A DNA stretch of 64,000 nucleotides from Armillaria gallica (lineage: Eukaryota; Basidiomycota; Agaricomycetes; Agaricales; Physalacriaceae), in NCBI GenBank assembly GCA_037576215.1, contig JBANDB010000001.1, positions 3,720,001-3,784,000 of the forward strand, in the 5' to 3' direction. How positions within the stretch are numbered: position 1 is the stretch's first letter; the number at the start of each line of letters is the position of its first letter. A program made the position numbers and the translations under genes. The notes under the pieces are model-generated. The model saw only the letters and a list, made by a program, of their open reading frames with translations. It was not told where the DNA came from and searched no databases. This document shows positions 21,585 to 34,900 of this stretch, piece by piece.

Positions 21585-22952
21585 TGATGTGCTTGGTAAT
21601 GGCGAGTGGCAAATGAACTAGAGGCTGGCAATGAACACCAACAACACTGAACCAATCACTAACTCTACACTTATCACCAATGTATTAAATTCAGGTGTTT
21701 CAAGTATAATAAAAGCACTCTGCAGACTTTAATAATCAAAAAAAGTTGTTTAAAAACATCTTATTTCATTACTAGTAAGCTATACAAGCATACTACTTGC
21801 ATTAGTAGGGTTGGTAAGACACAATTGGATGAATAGTGACTCAACTTAAGCTACTGCACTCACTCTGACTAGAACTGCTTTGAACTAGTGGCTCTCTTGA
21901 CCCTATAATGTCTTACAAATGAATAAACACTTGACTAGTCACTTTCTAGACAGACTAGTGGCACTCTTGGTCTAAGAATAATATTTTAAACTTTGAGAAC
22001 TTGTTTGAACTAATTTTAAAACACTCTTGGCCTTTGCAGGACATGAAAGATTGCTCTAAGACACTTCTATTCACTCAATACTATAGGTAACTTAGCAACT
22101 AGTAGCTGCTTCATCGAAGTTAAGCACAAAAGCCTTTAATTGGGGCACTAGATACTGACTAGTAGATCACAATTGTGGGGATGGCTTGCCTAAGCCATGC
22201 TTGCACCTATTCTACTACTTATATACTGACAAAAAAGATACAATTGAGATATAAATAACTAACTAAAGAGATATTATTAATAAGGATTTCTTGGCTAGTC
22301 ACAAATAATGGTGAATAATCATGCATTAGTTGGTCTAAAAATAATCATTTGCTGATTAGTGAGCCTAAGAGCTCTGCTAGTGGTTGCATTCCATGTCCTG
22401 GGCCCAGCAATGCTCCACTAGTGCCAAGGATATATGACTAGCCAGGCAAGCATGCCTGTAACAGCTGTTGATCATGATCGAAGGCACAGCCCAGCTATAT
22501 TAGTGCTGATTGTAATAGATCTGTATCACACTAGTTAGATCTGCCACAATGTTAATCCATTGCTAATTCATTTCTAAGTCCTGCTTGAAGATTGCTATGT
22601 GATTGGTTAATCTGACTTAGATGTTTGTGCTCAGATCAGTCTGCTAGTAACTGAACTTCATGAGATTTGTATTCTCTGCCTCTTGTCTGGTGCACTAGTC
22701 ATGTTACTTGTCCACTAGTGGCCACATTTACTTAGCCCTGTTAGCATTCAAGTCATTAGTATGGCTGGCTGGTAGATTTAATCCACTAGTGATATCACAT
22801 CTAAGTTCTGGCTCTACTAGTTGCATATTAGTCTAACTCTCAGCTCAAAGCCTCAGCTATAGTCCTCTCAGTATCACTAATGTAGAATAAATCTACAATA
22901 GTATTATTATAAAATCACAAAATCTAAGTGTGAACATGTAGACAGTGTATTA
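21585..22952. mobile_element. Solo-LTR-like repeat, family G-II, copy 1 (1,368 bp)
   Basis: Starts TGATGTGCTTGGTAA and ends GTGTATTA (decayed from ATCA). Near full-length match to copy 2 at 38234-39603. Flanks caga and ctga differ by one base, so the duplication is only approximate; the upstream RT sequence is not found on its right side, so a deletion there is likely. Non-coding, rich in CTAGT motifs. Confidence 0.7.
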
Positions 22953-25900
22953 CTGATATGTGTCAGCCTGCCACACCATATATATTGAAGCAGCATGATA
23001 CAGTGAGTGGTCTATGCATAATAATAATATTTGCAAACTTTTATAACAGGAGTATAAGATCATTAAAAACTGTTATTTATTCGAACTGCTACATTAAATA
23101 TGCTATTGTAAATCTTGCTACTACTGCTCTCATTTGTGCAGGATCAAGTCTTTTTATTTCTGAATGCTTTCTTGAATTCTGGAGAAAGGATGTCAGGCTC
23201 AGTCCCAGGTTTCCAGTATCTGGCTAGTCCACGCTGGTGATGGTATACCTGCTGAGGTGATCTTGCATTCCATTCTGTTATTAGATCTGGCATAAGTTGA
23301 TAACATTCAGCATAGAAAAAAAAAAAATAAGCCAAGAGATGCACTTTCTTCTATGTCTGAGTCCTCTAACTCCATATTGATTTCATCATGATCTTTTTAG
23401 GTTTCTCACTACTATGGAGATAATAAGGGTATGGGGCCTCTCCATGTGTATCTAGACCAATGCGTTGAAGGTCAGTACATGATTATCGACATGGCTGTTC
23501 AGTCAATGCACTCTAAGGATCACATCATTTAGCAATATCCTGCTTGGTCATATCTAGATGAAGACATCAAAGATCAATACATTGATATCAACTGACTCAT
23601 TCAATTGATGCACTTTTGATTTCCTGCCCTTCATTAGTATCCTGCACATAGTATGTTTAAGGAGGTGTGTTTGTTTCTTGTCATGTTGTTAGATCTGATA
23701 TAATAACTGTCAGTCCAGAAAACCTTAGAATCAGGATGAGAACACACACCTTTGGGATCATGGTGCATTTAAAGTCCTACCTGTACCTATTGAATGAGGT
23801 GCCCATACATCATTAGCCTTCTGCCTTCATTTCCACCCTCAATGTTGACTTACCACCAAGCAGCACTAATTTTTTGCAAGAGTTTCATTATAACTTTATT
23901 CTCTATCTATAGGGGAAAATGAGAAAAAAAATGATGATAATTTAACTTAAGTTATGGCACTGTAAAAACTGAAGTCCCACTGGAATTTCCTACTATTAAA
24001 TGAGAGTCAAAGTAGTGGGTTTTGCCACTCACCAGCCTTACTTACTTATTTCATTAGTATCACATTTTTTAACAAAACACTAGTTGTCATCATATCTAAG
24101 AAAACTCACAAAGCCATTAAATTAGCCTTGTTCAATGCTTTCTTCATCAATAGCAAATACAAATGCTTAGATAATATTCCCAATCGATGCAATGCCACAG
24201 CAGGGCTTGAATTTGAAAAACAGCTGACATCTGAATCCTCTTGAAATGGGAATGGCCTATTGGCCTTCATTTCTAATCAGAACTGCCTACTCTACTTGGG
24301 GATTGAACAGTCTTCATAACATGCTTATAGTTCTGTATGGTTGCATACACAATTATCTTTTGTCTGGTCTAAACCAGTCTTATGTTTCAAATGCACACTA
24401 CAGTATTCACTTTTATTATTTTATAGTTCAAATTGTTTAGATTGAGGGCATTTGAATCAGTAGGCAATAACATCTTGCATTTTTATTTATATGTTAAATA
24501 TGGCTTGGGCTGAGCAACAATCATAAAGGATTTCTGAAGTTTAAACAAGTGGTTAATATTCTTGAATGTCCTTTAAACAAAGATCTGAAAGAGCACAAAA
24601 ACTATCTACTCAAGAACATGAAAAGAGTGATGTGGACTTAACAAATAGTGGTTCTCTCATAGCTTTAGCAACAGTATAGATTTTGCAACTGCTATTATTT
24701 GGATACATCTTGATTTGAAAACAAAAATATAATTCTAAAATATGGTATTAACATGCTTTAGGAAGTGAATCAGCTCCAGCAGTCTCTGATTTCCAAAAGA
24801 GTGCATTAGTGGTAAGAAGTATTGGAAATTTTATAATGGTTAGTATAATAAAAGTACACTTCAGCTTCAACATATAGAATCAAAAGATCTATACTCCCAC
24901 TTCTTTTTAGGATCAGCTAACTTGTCAAACATTGCCCTATAAGACTAATATTAATTAGTAATATAATAGGCAACTGTGAAAGATGAAGAATATGTTTATG
25001 ATATCCCCATATTGCTTTCACCACCTATCATATTTCACACTGTCCAGGAGGTAGATGCACTTATCATAAATATTCATCATTAAGATAATCTAATAATTAT
25101 TGCCTATGTGGTGTGGCATGATACCCAGAAAAGTCTTTGTTATGTAGATAGAGAGCAATTCTGATGAAATATCAACTTTTAAATCTATCTAATAAAACAT
25201 AGCACTTAGTAGCAGAATGTTAAAGGAGAAACTTATTTTTTACCCATGACAAAACACTTCTGTTAAACAGTTTACTAACTTTCAATAGTCTATGGGTTGG
25301 ATGAGTATAGTTTCTCATAAGTTAGACTTATATCTTTTACATGTTGTTATAAGAGACTTTGTGGTGTAAAAAAGATAAACTCACTTTCAACCTTGGCAGA
25401 GGCAAAGCTCCAAATGCAGTATGTTTGTGATTGAGAAATTCAACATGACAGTGTGGATATAGCCTGCCACAGATTATAATAGAGTAGCACACATATAAAA
25501 GCGCTCTCCAGCAACAGTTGAGTTTTCAATAATGATGACCATATGATGAGTGTCCAGGTGTATAAAGCTGTGAAAGTTATTAGAAAAATAATCAATTGTT
25601 TAAATGGAAATAAAGCTTACAAATTGTTCTCAATCCAACAGTTATCCTAGTCTTCAGGAGTAGGAATGAAACCTGGCTCCCATTTATATAGATATTTATC
25701 AGTCTTACTGTCATTACACTTGGTGTACATCCTTCAGAAGATATACTACAACTTCCAACCAGTAAAGACTCTGATAGTAATACTCACACCTTGAAAATTG
25801 GAATGTATATAAGTTATAGCACTATAGGTAGACACTAAACTTCATGTTGTTGCCTGTTTGTGGAACTTCTGAGAAAAAAGGTCCCTTAGTAGGTCTTTGG

Positions 25901-28337
25901 TTTAATCAAACAGTCTTATATACTGAAAAAAAAACCTGTACAAACTTTAGAATTGCAGTGGTGCATATGCTAGTGCTGACAGCAGAAGTGAGACTCTTTC
26001 TTTATACATAAAAACCTGGGAATGATCTTCAAGGTGCCTCAATCATCACAGTGCTCAGCCCCAGCACTACATCTCTCAAGCACCAGACTGTTTTCTTTCT
26101 ATGGGAAAATTTCTTTCATATCTGGCCTAGGATGTACAGCTGTTTATTAGACTATACCCAAGTTTTGAGATTTGTTGTTCTATTCTTTCAATGTTGGAGT
26201 GATGCACAATCATACAAGTAGTTTTTTATTCATTTACTAAGAAACATGTCAAAATCATCCAACACCAGTGGTTGATATTCACTTGTGTTCAGATTCTAAG
26301 GTATAGGACTTTTTCATTAAATGCAGTAAAAAAGCTCTTTTTTTTGACAATTACTTCTTGCAACCAAAATATCCACAAGGCATGTTGTGTCAATCCTTCT
26401 GTAGCCTAGAGCTATAAGCTATAAATGGCCAGCAGTTAGTCATAGCATGAGACCTAGTCAATTGACAGGGAAAGATCATCTTCTCCCTAAGCTAGTATTT
26501 CTTTAAAAATAACATCAAGATCATATAGTGCACCACCTCATTGGAATATATCTCTGACAGATATTGTGAGAAGCCAGCTTTCACAATTACTTCAATTTTT
26601 ATGGTTTGCCATCTCTTAATATTGCAGATAGAAGAATGAGGTCATAGAAACTTTTTAATATGCTAAGCATGTTTTTCTCAGACTTCTATTTATGTTAAAG
26701 ACCTCTCACTCATCATCCTTGGTAAACTAGGTGAAGACAGCTCTTAATTTCTTTGTGAAGGCCTCCCTCCCTATATGTCTAGATAAAAAAGAGAGATCAT
26801 CATTCACCTTAGTCCCCAGCAAGCAACTAAAGTGCAATTATAACCTTGATTGTTCTTTAACAGCTATTTATTCTCCTTCTATTTTAGGAGGTGAGGTGGA
26901 ACACAAGTAATGACAGCACATTGTTTATCTTCAGACTTTTAAGCTAAATCTTGTCCTTTTTGCATTTCAAAAACAATTATTCCTAGATGTATCAATCTCA
27001 GTGGTGGTGGTCTTCAAGTATGTAGTTAATTGTTTATGGTCAATGCACATACAGGAAATAAATATTGAAAAAACAACTGAATCAAAAAAGCCTGGAATTC
27101 AGGACTATAATAGCAGCTGAGGTACATACTATTTTGACATGTGTGGTGAGTAACCAGGTGAAAACTTGGTTAGCTGAAAATCATATATCTTCTCTGTTTT
27201 CGTTCTATTGCTACCTTTCTTATTTGGAATGTATAAAGTAACATGACATTAGAAAAATTCTGAAACACTTCCTGACATCCTCACTCACTCTAAAGCACCT
27301 GAAAACAAAAGAGTTAGTCCAGAATATTTGAAAGGTATTTGCATACTATTGCTGCAAGAAAACTGAAGCTATTCAGTTTTTTAACAGAAACAAGTCATTT
27401 AAATGGCACTCAGAAAACATCTGAGTAAATTTAAAATCAAGCAATCTATTCTAGATCACATGAGAGAATAAGAGGTCAAGATCAACCAGATAATGTGCTA
27501 AAGAGAGAATTTTAAAACATGTTATGTATGTGGCAGGAAGTCAATGCTCCTCTTCATGCATCAACTCTATATTCCTCCAACACTCTCAAATGCAAATGAC
27601 AATTCTTCTATAAACAAGCAAATAAATTTGATAATTTAACATGTTAGAATTTTTGACATAACTTATAGTTGGAGATATTAAGGGTAAGTTCTATAATGTT
27701 ACTATTCACTAAAACAGTATCTGACTTATACTATAGTCTGCATAGGAGGATTTTGAAGGCTGAGAAGAGATTTAGTTCCCAAATCTGAGTCAATATTTAT
27801 ATCTCTAGAAGTTGACAATGACCATCAAAATTACTATTCTTCTTGTTTGTAAGTTCATTACTTGTTTTTTGGTTATTTTTTTATAGAGTTTTAACATTTA
27901 TGAACAGACTGTATCCTAGCTTACACTGTATGTGAATAAAATATATCCATACATTCAGAGAAAAAGAATATAGTAAAATCAGTGGATTTTCATCTCTTGG
28001 ACAACAATTCAACATTTTAGTAATTAAAAGTGAGGAAGATAGCAAATGTAAGGCTATAATCTAGACTTGTGGAGGTTTGAATTGTTTTATTTGTGCTGGA
28101 AGAGAATCAGCATGCATGCTATTTGCATATAAAAGGCAGAACAGCTTAGCTTGAAGTCTATCATTCATTCTTCTATTATCTCTTTTAACTTCACACTCTT
28201 TTTCCATACTCTTTTTGTCACTTTCTTCATCATTTTCTAGTTAACTTGAGACTGGCTGGTCTTATAGTTTGGGTGAGCTGTGATTTGTGTGATGTTTCAG
28301 ACCTGGTGGTTGTCTCAAAAGCAATGACAATGACTAT
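22953..28337. other. Long AT-rich, CpG-poor stretch, nothing recognised
   Basis: About 5.4 kb with no open frame above 100 codons and no recognised protein block on either strand. CpG is almost absent, TpG/CpA and poly-A/T runs are common, so this is probably ancient transposon DNA decayed beyond recognition. Two short frames (plus 22958-23227 and minus 23144-23344) overlap but show no motif. Confidence 0.4.
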
Positions 28338-28570
28338 CACTGCATAATAGCTTTAATAAATGAGGCTTAAATATGAAATTTGAAAGATATTTATTTTTAT
28401 TATATTAGAGCTTGAAATAGGTAAAAGCTTTTTCTAGTATCTTTTTCATATTTGTAAAAATTGCCTCAAAACTGCATAAAATCTCAAATATTGAGAAGAT
28501 ATTTAACTTATTTCTTCAATATATTAAAATTCAATATTCAAGGCTCAATTATTGAGACCATCATGCAGTG
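28338..28570. mobile_element. Palindromic AT-rich MITE, copy 2 (233 bp)
   Basis: Ends CACTGCATAATAGC... and ...ATCATGCAGTG match those of copy 1 at 20050-20312, with diverged inner inverted repeats. A 3-bp duplication TAT flanks it (28335-28337, 28571-28573). Non-coding. Confidence 0.65.
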
Positions 28571-30417
28571 TATAGTAAGTGTAGTTTTTTTACACTAGCT
28601 AGACTTTATTGCTGACATTGTTTTATAGATTCTATGTTCAGTGGCTAGCACTCAAATTTCTGCAAGATAAGTCAATTTTGTCACTCTTCTCTTTATATGC
28701 TGACAATCTGAATATAGCAAGATTATCCATTAATTAACAGTACTCTCATTCTACAGTGGTTGTTTGCATATGCTAATATGTTTCAGGTTTTGTGAGTAGC
28801 AGGATAGAATGCATGAGGTGAGAAATACAAGTCAAGAGAGTTCCAATTATGTTTGCAAATGGCAGGCTCTTAAGCAAGATGTGGATGGGCAAGATAGCAA
28901 AGCCAGTTGCATGTGCATTGGATAAGAGGTACATTGAGTATCTTTCTACTTGTTTTGCACTGACCTCCACTCCTAAGACCAAGAGATATTGTGCCATTCT
29001 TTTGGCAGACATGCCTATCTCCCTCTTGACCATCAACCACCATCATCTATTCTGCTACTGAAACATGTCTTTACTTACTATGATCACTTTAATGATAACA
29101 AAGGAACTTGTGCCCATCTTTGAGCAAATAAAAGGTCTCAACATAGTGCTTCACTGCTAGCAAGCCAAGCTGGCTGCAATGAAGGTAGATCAGAACCATT
29201 TTAAGCTCAAGACATATGTATATAAGCAGACAAAAGATATCATATGTTGTATGTTTCCATTGCCTTTCTTCTGTATGCATTACTAATCTATCTTTCAGCA
29301 TTGCTCTTACTCAACTACTTACCACTAAGTGCTGCCTTAACTACTATGAAGCTGTGTGATCCATTCAATATTCTGAAGGTATGCTCAGCTTTTTATCCAT
29401 CTCATGCAAGTCAACTAGAGGAAAACAGTGAAACTTTTAAATTTTTGTGAGTTAGAGCCATCAAAAGTGTCTGATTTTTTGACCTTGGTGTAAATAGTGT
29501 TGAATCAAAAATTCTTCTCACAGTTGGGATAGAGTGAGGTGGATGTTATGGTTTAAGTGATTGTGCAGTGGTTTGGATGCACTGAGATTGAAGATTGCAT
29601 GAGTCAGCTATTAGTTTATTGTCAGGCAGGATATGGCACACCTTTCAGCTCTCTGAGGATAGTTATTCCTTTTATGCTTAATTCTCCTAGGCTTTATGCT
29701 CATTTTTATGTGAGGTGTGGTATTAGAACTAAGTGCAGTCAGAAGTCGACAACATACCTCAAACCTTTAGAGTTCAAATTATATTTGGCTTTAGCTTGGA
29801 TTAAAGCATGCAACTGTGGTTTGAAAAGGTTTAGCATGGTTGTAATAGATATAAAGCCTGAGGGAGAGTGCTAAAACAGGCTAAGAGATGACATGATGAT
29901 GGTAGAGAATAAGAATGATACTTTTCCCATGAGATAGTATGTTATGGAATCCTTCATCTTCTGTTTTATACTGACTTTTTGTCATGGAAAATCTATCACT
30001 TGTTTTAGATTAAACAGATGGCAACTGTATAATATTCAAAGCCAATAGTATATGAGCATCAAATTATGATATAAATAACCCTTCTCCCTCCACACCTACT
30101 GGTCTCAACTAGGGTTAATTAACCAATCTCAGGATGCTGCTCACAGAACCTCTCTGACAGCATCAGTGGTGATACTTACACCTATAGAATTTTCTCCAAG
30201 ACTCTTAAGCAAAGTCTCTCCTAGTGCCAGACCTTTTTTACTATAAGGCAATTATCATGTGTGATGCAATTGAAAAAGAATGGTACTCATATGCCATAGT
30301 AACTGTTCTTAAAGTACAGCATATGGATTGTAGATAAGTGCAAAACTGTAATAAGTACTGCATCTCACAGAACATCACAATAGACTATCTATGAATTAAT
30401 AGTCTGAGTAGTGGTGA
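28571..30417. other. AT-rich stretch with a possible promoter or LTR remnant
   Basis: No recognised gene. A 105-codon open frame (plus 29557-29874) and a 87-codon frame (minus 28773-29036) carry no motif I know. At about 29941 a TGTTATGG start, a GATATAAATAAC TATA-like box near 30070 and a CCATAGTAAC near 30294 could be the ends and promoter of an old LTR of about 360 bp; this is weak. Confidence 0.3.
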
Positions 30418-31350
30418 TGATGAGCCTCCAGGCTCTATATGCTCAGAATTTGCAGATTTTACCTGCTAATTAATGTTATGGTTCCTTCAATAGCCTTTCA
30501 GCAAACCAATGATTGCACACACATTGATACCACTTTCATCCTACAGCAACCACTTCTCATATGCTTTGTTATCCATCCTATCTTGCCATGCATCATAATT
30601 GCCATACTTTATCATGGCAAGGCACCTTTGATCAACAATCACCCCAATACAGAATTGACACATCACTCAGAAGCACCCAGTTGACATGCCTATTGATCAC
30701 TTAATGAAAATGATGTAATTGACATGAGTACCCTCCCAGCTATGACAATTACAGCTATGGCAACTACAGATCATGTTTACTAAGGCTGTTACTTCACCAA
30801 GGCCTCAAGAAAACGTTGCCTCACATGTACTCCTCAGCATGATAACTATTGCTTAGAAATCTGCAGCTAAACAGTACCTAATGATCTGCTCATCACTCAG
30901 CAAAACCATATGGTTCTCATCCATACAAAGCAATGTCGACAAGTTGCTGTTACTTTAGAAGACTAAGAACTATATGTTTCCTACAATTTTACAAAGCCAA
31001 GGCCTTACAGCCTTACTAAGTCTTGTGTATTTACTCTATTTATAAATTTGTATTTGTAATATAAAAACTAGCTAGAAAAACATAGTTTATCTTCAGTTCA
31101 TCTCCAGTTGACCCCAGTCTATGTCAATTATCATCACACTCTAGTCTATTGCTAGTAAACCATGTTTATTCACCATTCTATGGTGATATACTGTTTACCC
31201 CAGCATATTCTTGATTGCATGTCAACTCTTAAACTCACCAGAGTTATTCCACAGTTTTTAACTGTGAAGAGTCCTTTGCTACCCACTCTTCGCTCTTAAC
31301 ACTATTGGTACATGCTCATATTGTGCCAATACATGATCACTATGCCATAC
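30418..31350 (+). mobile_element. Solo-LTR-like repeat, family G-I, copy 4, inverted, diverged and interrupted
   Basis: Begins TGATGAGCCTCCAGGCTCT, the right end of the other copies read in reverse, and can be followed to the TATAAAAACTAG block at about 31065-31080. Beyond that similarity is faint (a trace near 31320, CCAATACATGA). Chromovirus E1 is inserted right after 31350, and the rest of the repeat is not recognisable on the far side. Orientation is opposite to copies 1-3, so its own transcription direction would be plus. Confidence 0.6.
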
Positions 31351-31355
31351 CTCGT

Positions 31356-31761
31356 TGTTAGACTCAACCTCCAATCAAGAGTAAACAACAGCTGTCTTAT
31401 GTTTGGGCAGTCACCGTTGAGTCTCATGGTGATAGGAGTTAGAGGCTAATGTTTTAGCACTAAGCAAGAATTAAGCAGTAAGATTGGTATAAATAAACAT
31501 TAGCTCAAAGCTGGAGACTATATAGCAAAAGCTACACTACTTATATATTAAAAGTAAGGGTCTAATAATAAGTCCTTTGTGAGAGAAAGAAGAAGAAACA
31601 TGTATAAGATGAATAGTAGTTGCAAGTCTGTTGAATGGTCATTTAGTAGAGTTGTGGCAACCAGTCCAGTTGTCTATAGATAAGATGAGATAAGGGAGGT
31701 GCCAAAGATAAGATAACCACTGAGGTGCTTAGATAAGAAAAAAAGTAAATAAATTGTAACA
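31356..31761 (-). repeat. 3' LTR of E1 (406 bp)
   Basis: Matches the other LTR at 40308-40711. A purine-rich tract (AAGGAGGTAA read on the minus strand) abuts its inner edge, as expected for second-strand priming. The AGCTTTGAGCTAAT motif of the predicted RNA start is present. Confidence 0.85.
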
Positions 31762-31949
31762 TTACCTCCTTGTTAAAGCAGGTGTCCCAACTGCTGTTAG
31801 TCTGGTTCTCTTCTGTTTGGGTCAGCATTATCATCAAACCAATTTTCTGCCCAATATTTATCAATGAGATGAGAATAATATGGTACTTGGTGTTCAAAGT
31901 ACCACATTTCTGCAGCTGGCCCATATTGCAGATCATCGGCTAGTCATAT

Positions 31950-34900
31950 TAGGTACTGCCACTCATTGCAGGGTTCAAAAGCATGTTTGTCTTTGTGTCA
32001 TGCATCAATGACAATGGTAGATTGGGGGTAATTGGTTACAACGAGATCAATGTGCTCAGTGAGGAATTCCTCAATAAGTTTATCAGCATTCATATTGTCC
32101 TCTTGTACCCAACCGTTTGACTCTGGTTTATAACCCTTCTATTTGACAAAGTAGTTGGTGACCTATCAGAATGGTTCTCCTTTCTTTCCTCTGACTTTTT
32201 AGAGTTTGCTATTGAGAATCTTCTCAACTTTGTAGTGTTCTTCATCGTCAATGAGGTCTGGTGGCAGCAGTAGGGGTTGTTCCTGATTGGGAAATGCTGG
32301 TAATACATATGGAGTGAGGAGGGTTTCATTGAATGTAGGATGGATATGCCAGTTGGTTGAAAGTTTGAGGGTGTATGCCAATGTGCCCTTTTTGCCAATC
32401 ATTTTGAAGGGGCCTGTTCATTTGTCAGTGAGTTTTTTCTTTGGTCATAGGAGATGAAGGTTGGTAGTATTGAGCCAGACCTTGTCTTCTATATTGTACT
32501 TGATGGCAGGGTGTTTCTTTTTGTCGTATTGGGCTTTTATTTTATCAGCAGCCTTTTCAAAGGATCACTTGGTGGCAGCATGAATTTCCTGCATCTTAGA
32601 CATAAAGGTGTTGGAGGCAGGGGTTCTGAATGAGGCCTAGATTCTTGTGCCTGAGAGGATGGAAGGATTGAAGCCATGGTTGACTTCGAACAGGCTTTTA
32701 CCAGTGGAGAAATGAGTTCGGTTGTTGTGGGCAAAGGCAGCGAGCGAGAGCCATTCTACCCAGTCATCTTGTAGATGATTGACAAAAATGCAGAGGTATT
32801 TTTTGACTTCTTGATTGACTCATTCAGTCTGTCCATCTGTTTGAGGGTGATAGGCAGTGGAGGCATTGCTTTTGATTTGTAGTAGGTTATAAAGGTCATT
32901 CATAAATTTTGAGACAAATACAGTTCCTCAGTCAAAGATGACAACTTGTGACATCCCATGTTTGGCATATACTTCATCGTGTAGGATCTTTGCCCATTCT
33001 TCTGATAAGAGTTCCATGGAGCATGCAATGGGAATAATTTCTTTGGAGAACCAGTCAATGATCATAAGGATCGCATCATAGCTGTGACAAAGTGGTAGAC
33101 TGGTGACCATGTTAACAGAGATGTGAGTCCATGGGCACAAGGGAATGGCATTCAGCTGTAGAGGCACTGCCTTTGCTTGTGTGCTTGACTTGGTTCATTG
33201 ACAGGTTTCACAGGTGCACATGTAGGCCTCTATGTCCTTCTTCATCTTGGGCCACCAGTATTCTCATAGTATGAGCTCTTTGGTTTTTTCAATGCCTGGG
33301 TGTCTCGCTGTGATGTGGTCATGGGACTGGGCAATAATTTCCCCTCAAAGGGTGTGATCATAGGAAATGTAAATCCTCTTATCGTTATATACTAGTCCCT
33401 TCTTCATTTCCATTCCATGGTCGTGATTGAGAGAACCTAAGACATTCTTATCTCAGGAGCAGTAGTCACACATGGCATGTTTGATCTTCCTCTGCATCTC
33501 TTCTATTGTAGGCATGATCATAGCACAAAAGTGTTCAGGTTTGAGAACTACAACCTCATCATTGTCATCCTTGCCTTGTTCACGATCCACCCTTCAACTG
33601 AGTAGGTCAGCTTTCTTGTTTGCCATGCCTGCTTTGTGATGGAGAGTGAAGTGGTATTTGGCCAATTCAGTAACTTAGCATGCTTGTTGGCAGCTCAGCT
33701 TCTGAGGCTTTCAGAAGTATTGGAGGTTCTGGTAATTTGTTCAGATCTTGAAGTCTTGAGCGGCTCCCATCAGATAGTGTCTCCACTCAGTGAGGGCGAG
33801 TATGATAGTGAGCAGCTCCTTATCATAGATCTTATAATTCTGTTCCATAACTGTGAGCGCCTTGGATAGAAATGCAACTGGACACTATTTCCCTTTCTGT
33901 TTCTAGGATAAGACAGCACCTATTGCTCCCTCACTAGTATCTGCTTCTATATGGAATTTGCCTCTCTCCATTGGTATTGCTAGTACCATGTCCTCTGCCA
34001 ATTGCTTCTTGAGCTGGTCAAGTGTTTTATTACACTGTCCCCCATCTCCATGGTTCGTTCCCCATCAGCTGAGTCATTGGTTTGATGATTTTGCTATATC
34101 CTTTGATAAATCATCAGTAGAAGTTGGTAAATCCAAGGAATAATTGGAGTTGCTGCTTCTTTGTTGGTACTGGCCACTCCATTATCCTTTTGATTTTAAC
34201 TGGATCCATATGGATGCTTCTCTTGCTGTGATGACCCCTAGGTATTTGGTCTCTAGTACTTCGAACTTGCATTTTTCTGCTTTAAGGAATAGCTTGTTTT
34301 TTATAGAACCTTCAAAACTTTGAAGGTGATGTGACAGTGTTCTTCCTTGGTTTTAGACATAATAAGAATATCGTCAAGATAAATGGTTACTGCATCTGAG
34401 GCAATGAGATTTTTGAAGATGTTGTTCATCATTTATTGGAAGGTGGCAGGTGAATTGGTGAGGCTGAAAAACATAACCATAGGCTTGAACAGACTTCTGT
34501 TGGTTCTGAATGCCACCTTCCACTTGTCCCCACTTTTGATGTGTACATTATTGTATCCTCACTGAATGTCAAGTTTGAAGAAGTATTTTGTGTCTCACAA
34601 CTTGTCCATAAGTTCAGAGATAAGAGGAAGCAGGTATTGGTTTTTAATTGTCATCTCGTTGAGCTTTTAATAGTCTTAGACAGGCCATAGTTTACCATCC
34701 TTCTTCTTGATAAAGAAGAAGAGTGATGCCATAGGAGATTTTAATGGTTGTATCCTTCCACTAGACAAGTTTTTGTTTAAAAACTTATCCAGTTTTTCCT
34801 GCTTGTTTCAATTAAGAGGATAAACTTTGCAGTCAAGATTGGCACTAGTGTTTGAGATGAGTTCAATGGTGTGGTCCCAGATCTTTGGTTCAGGGAGTGC

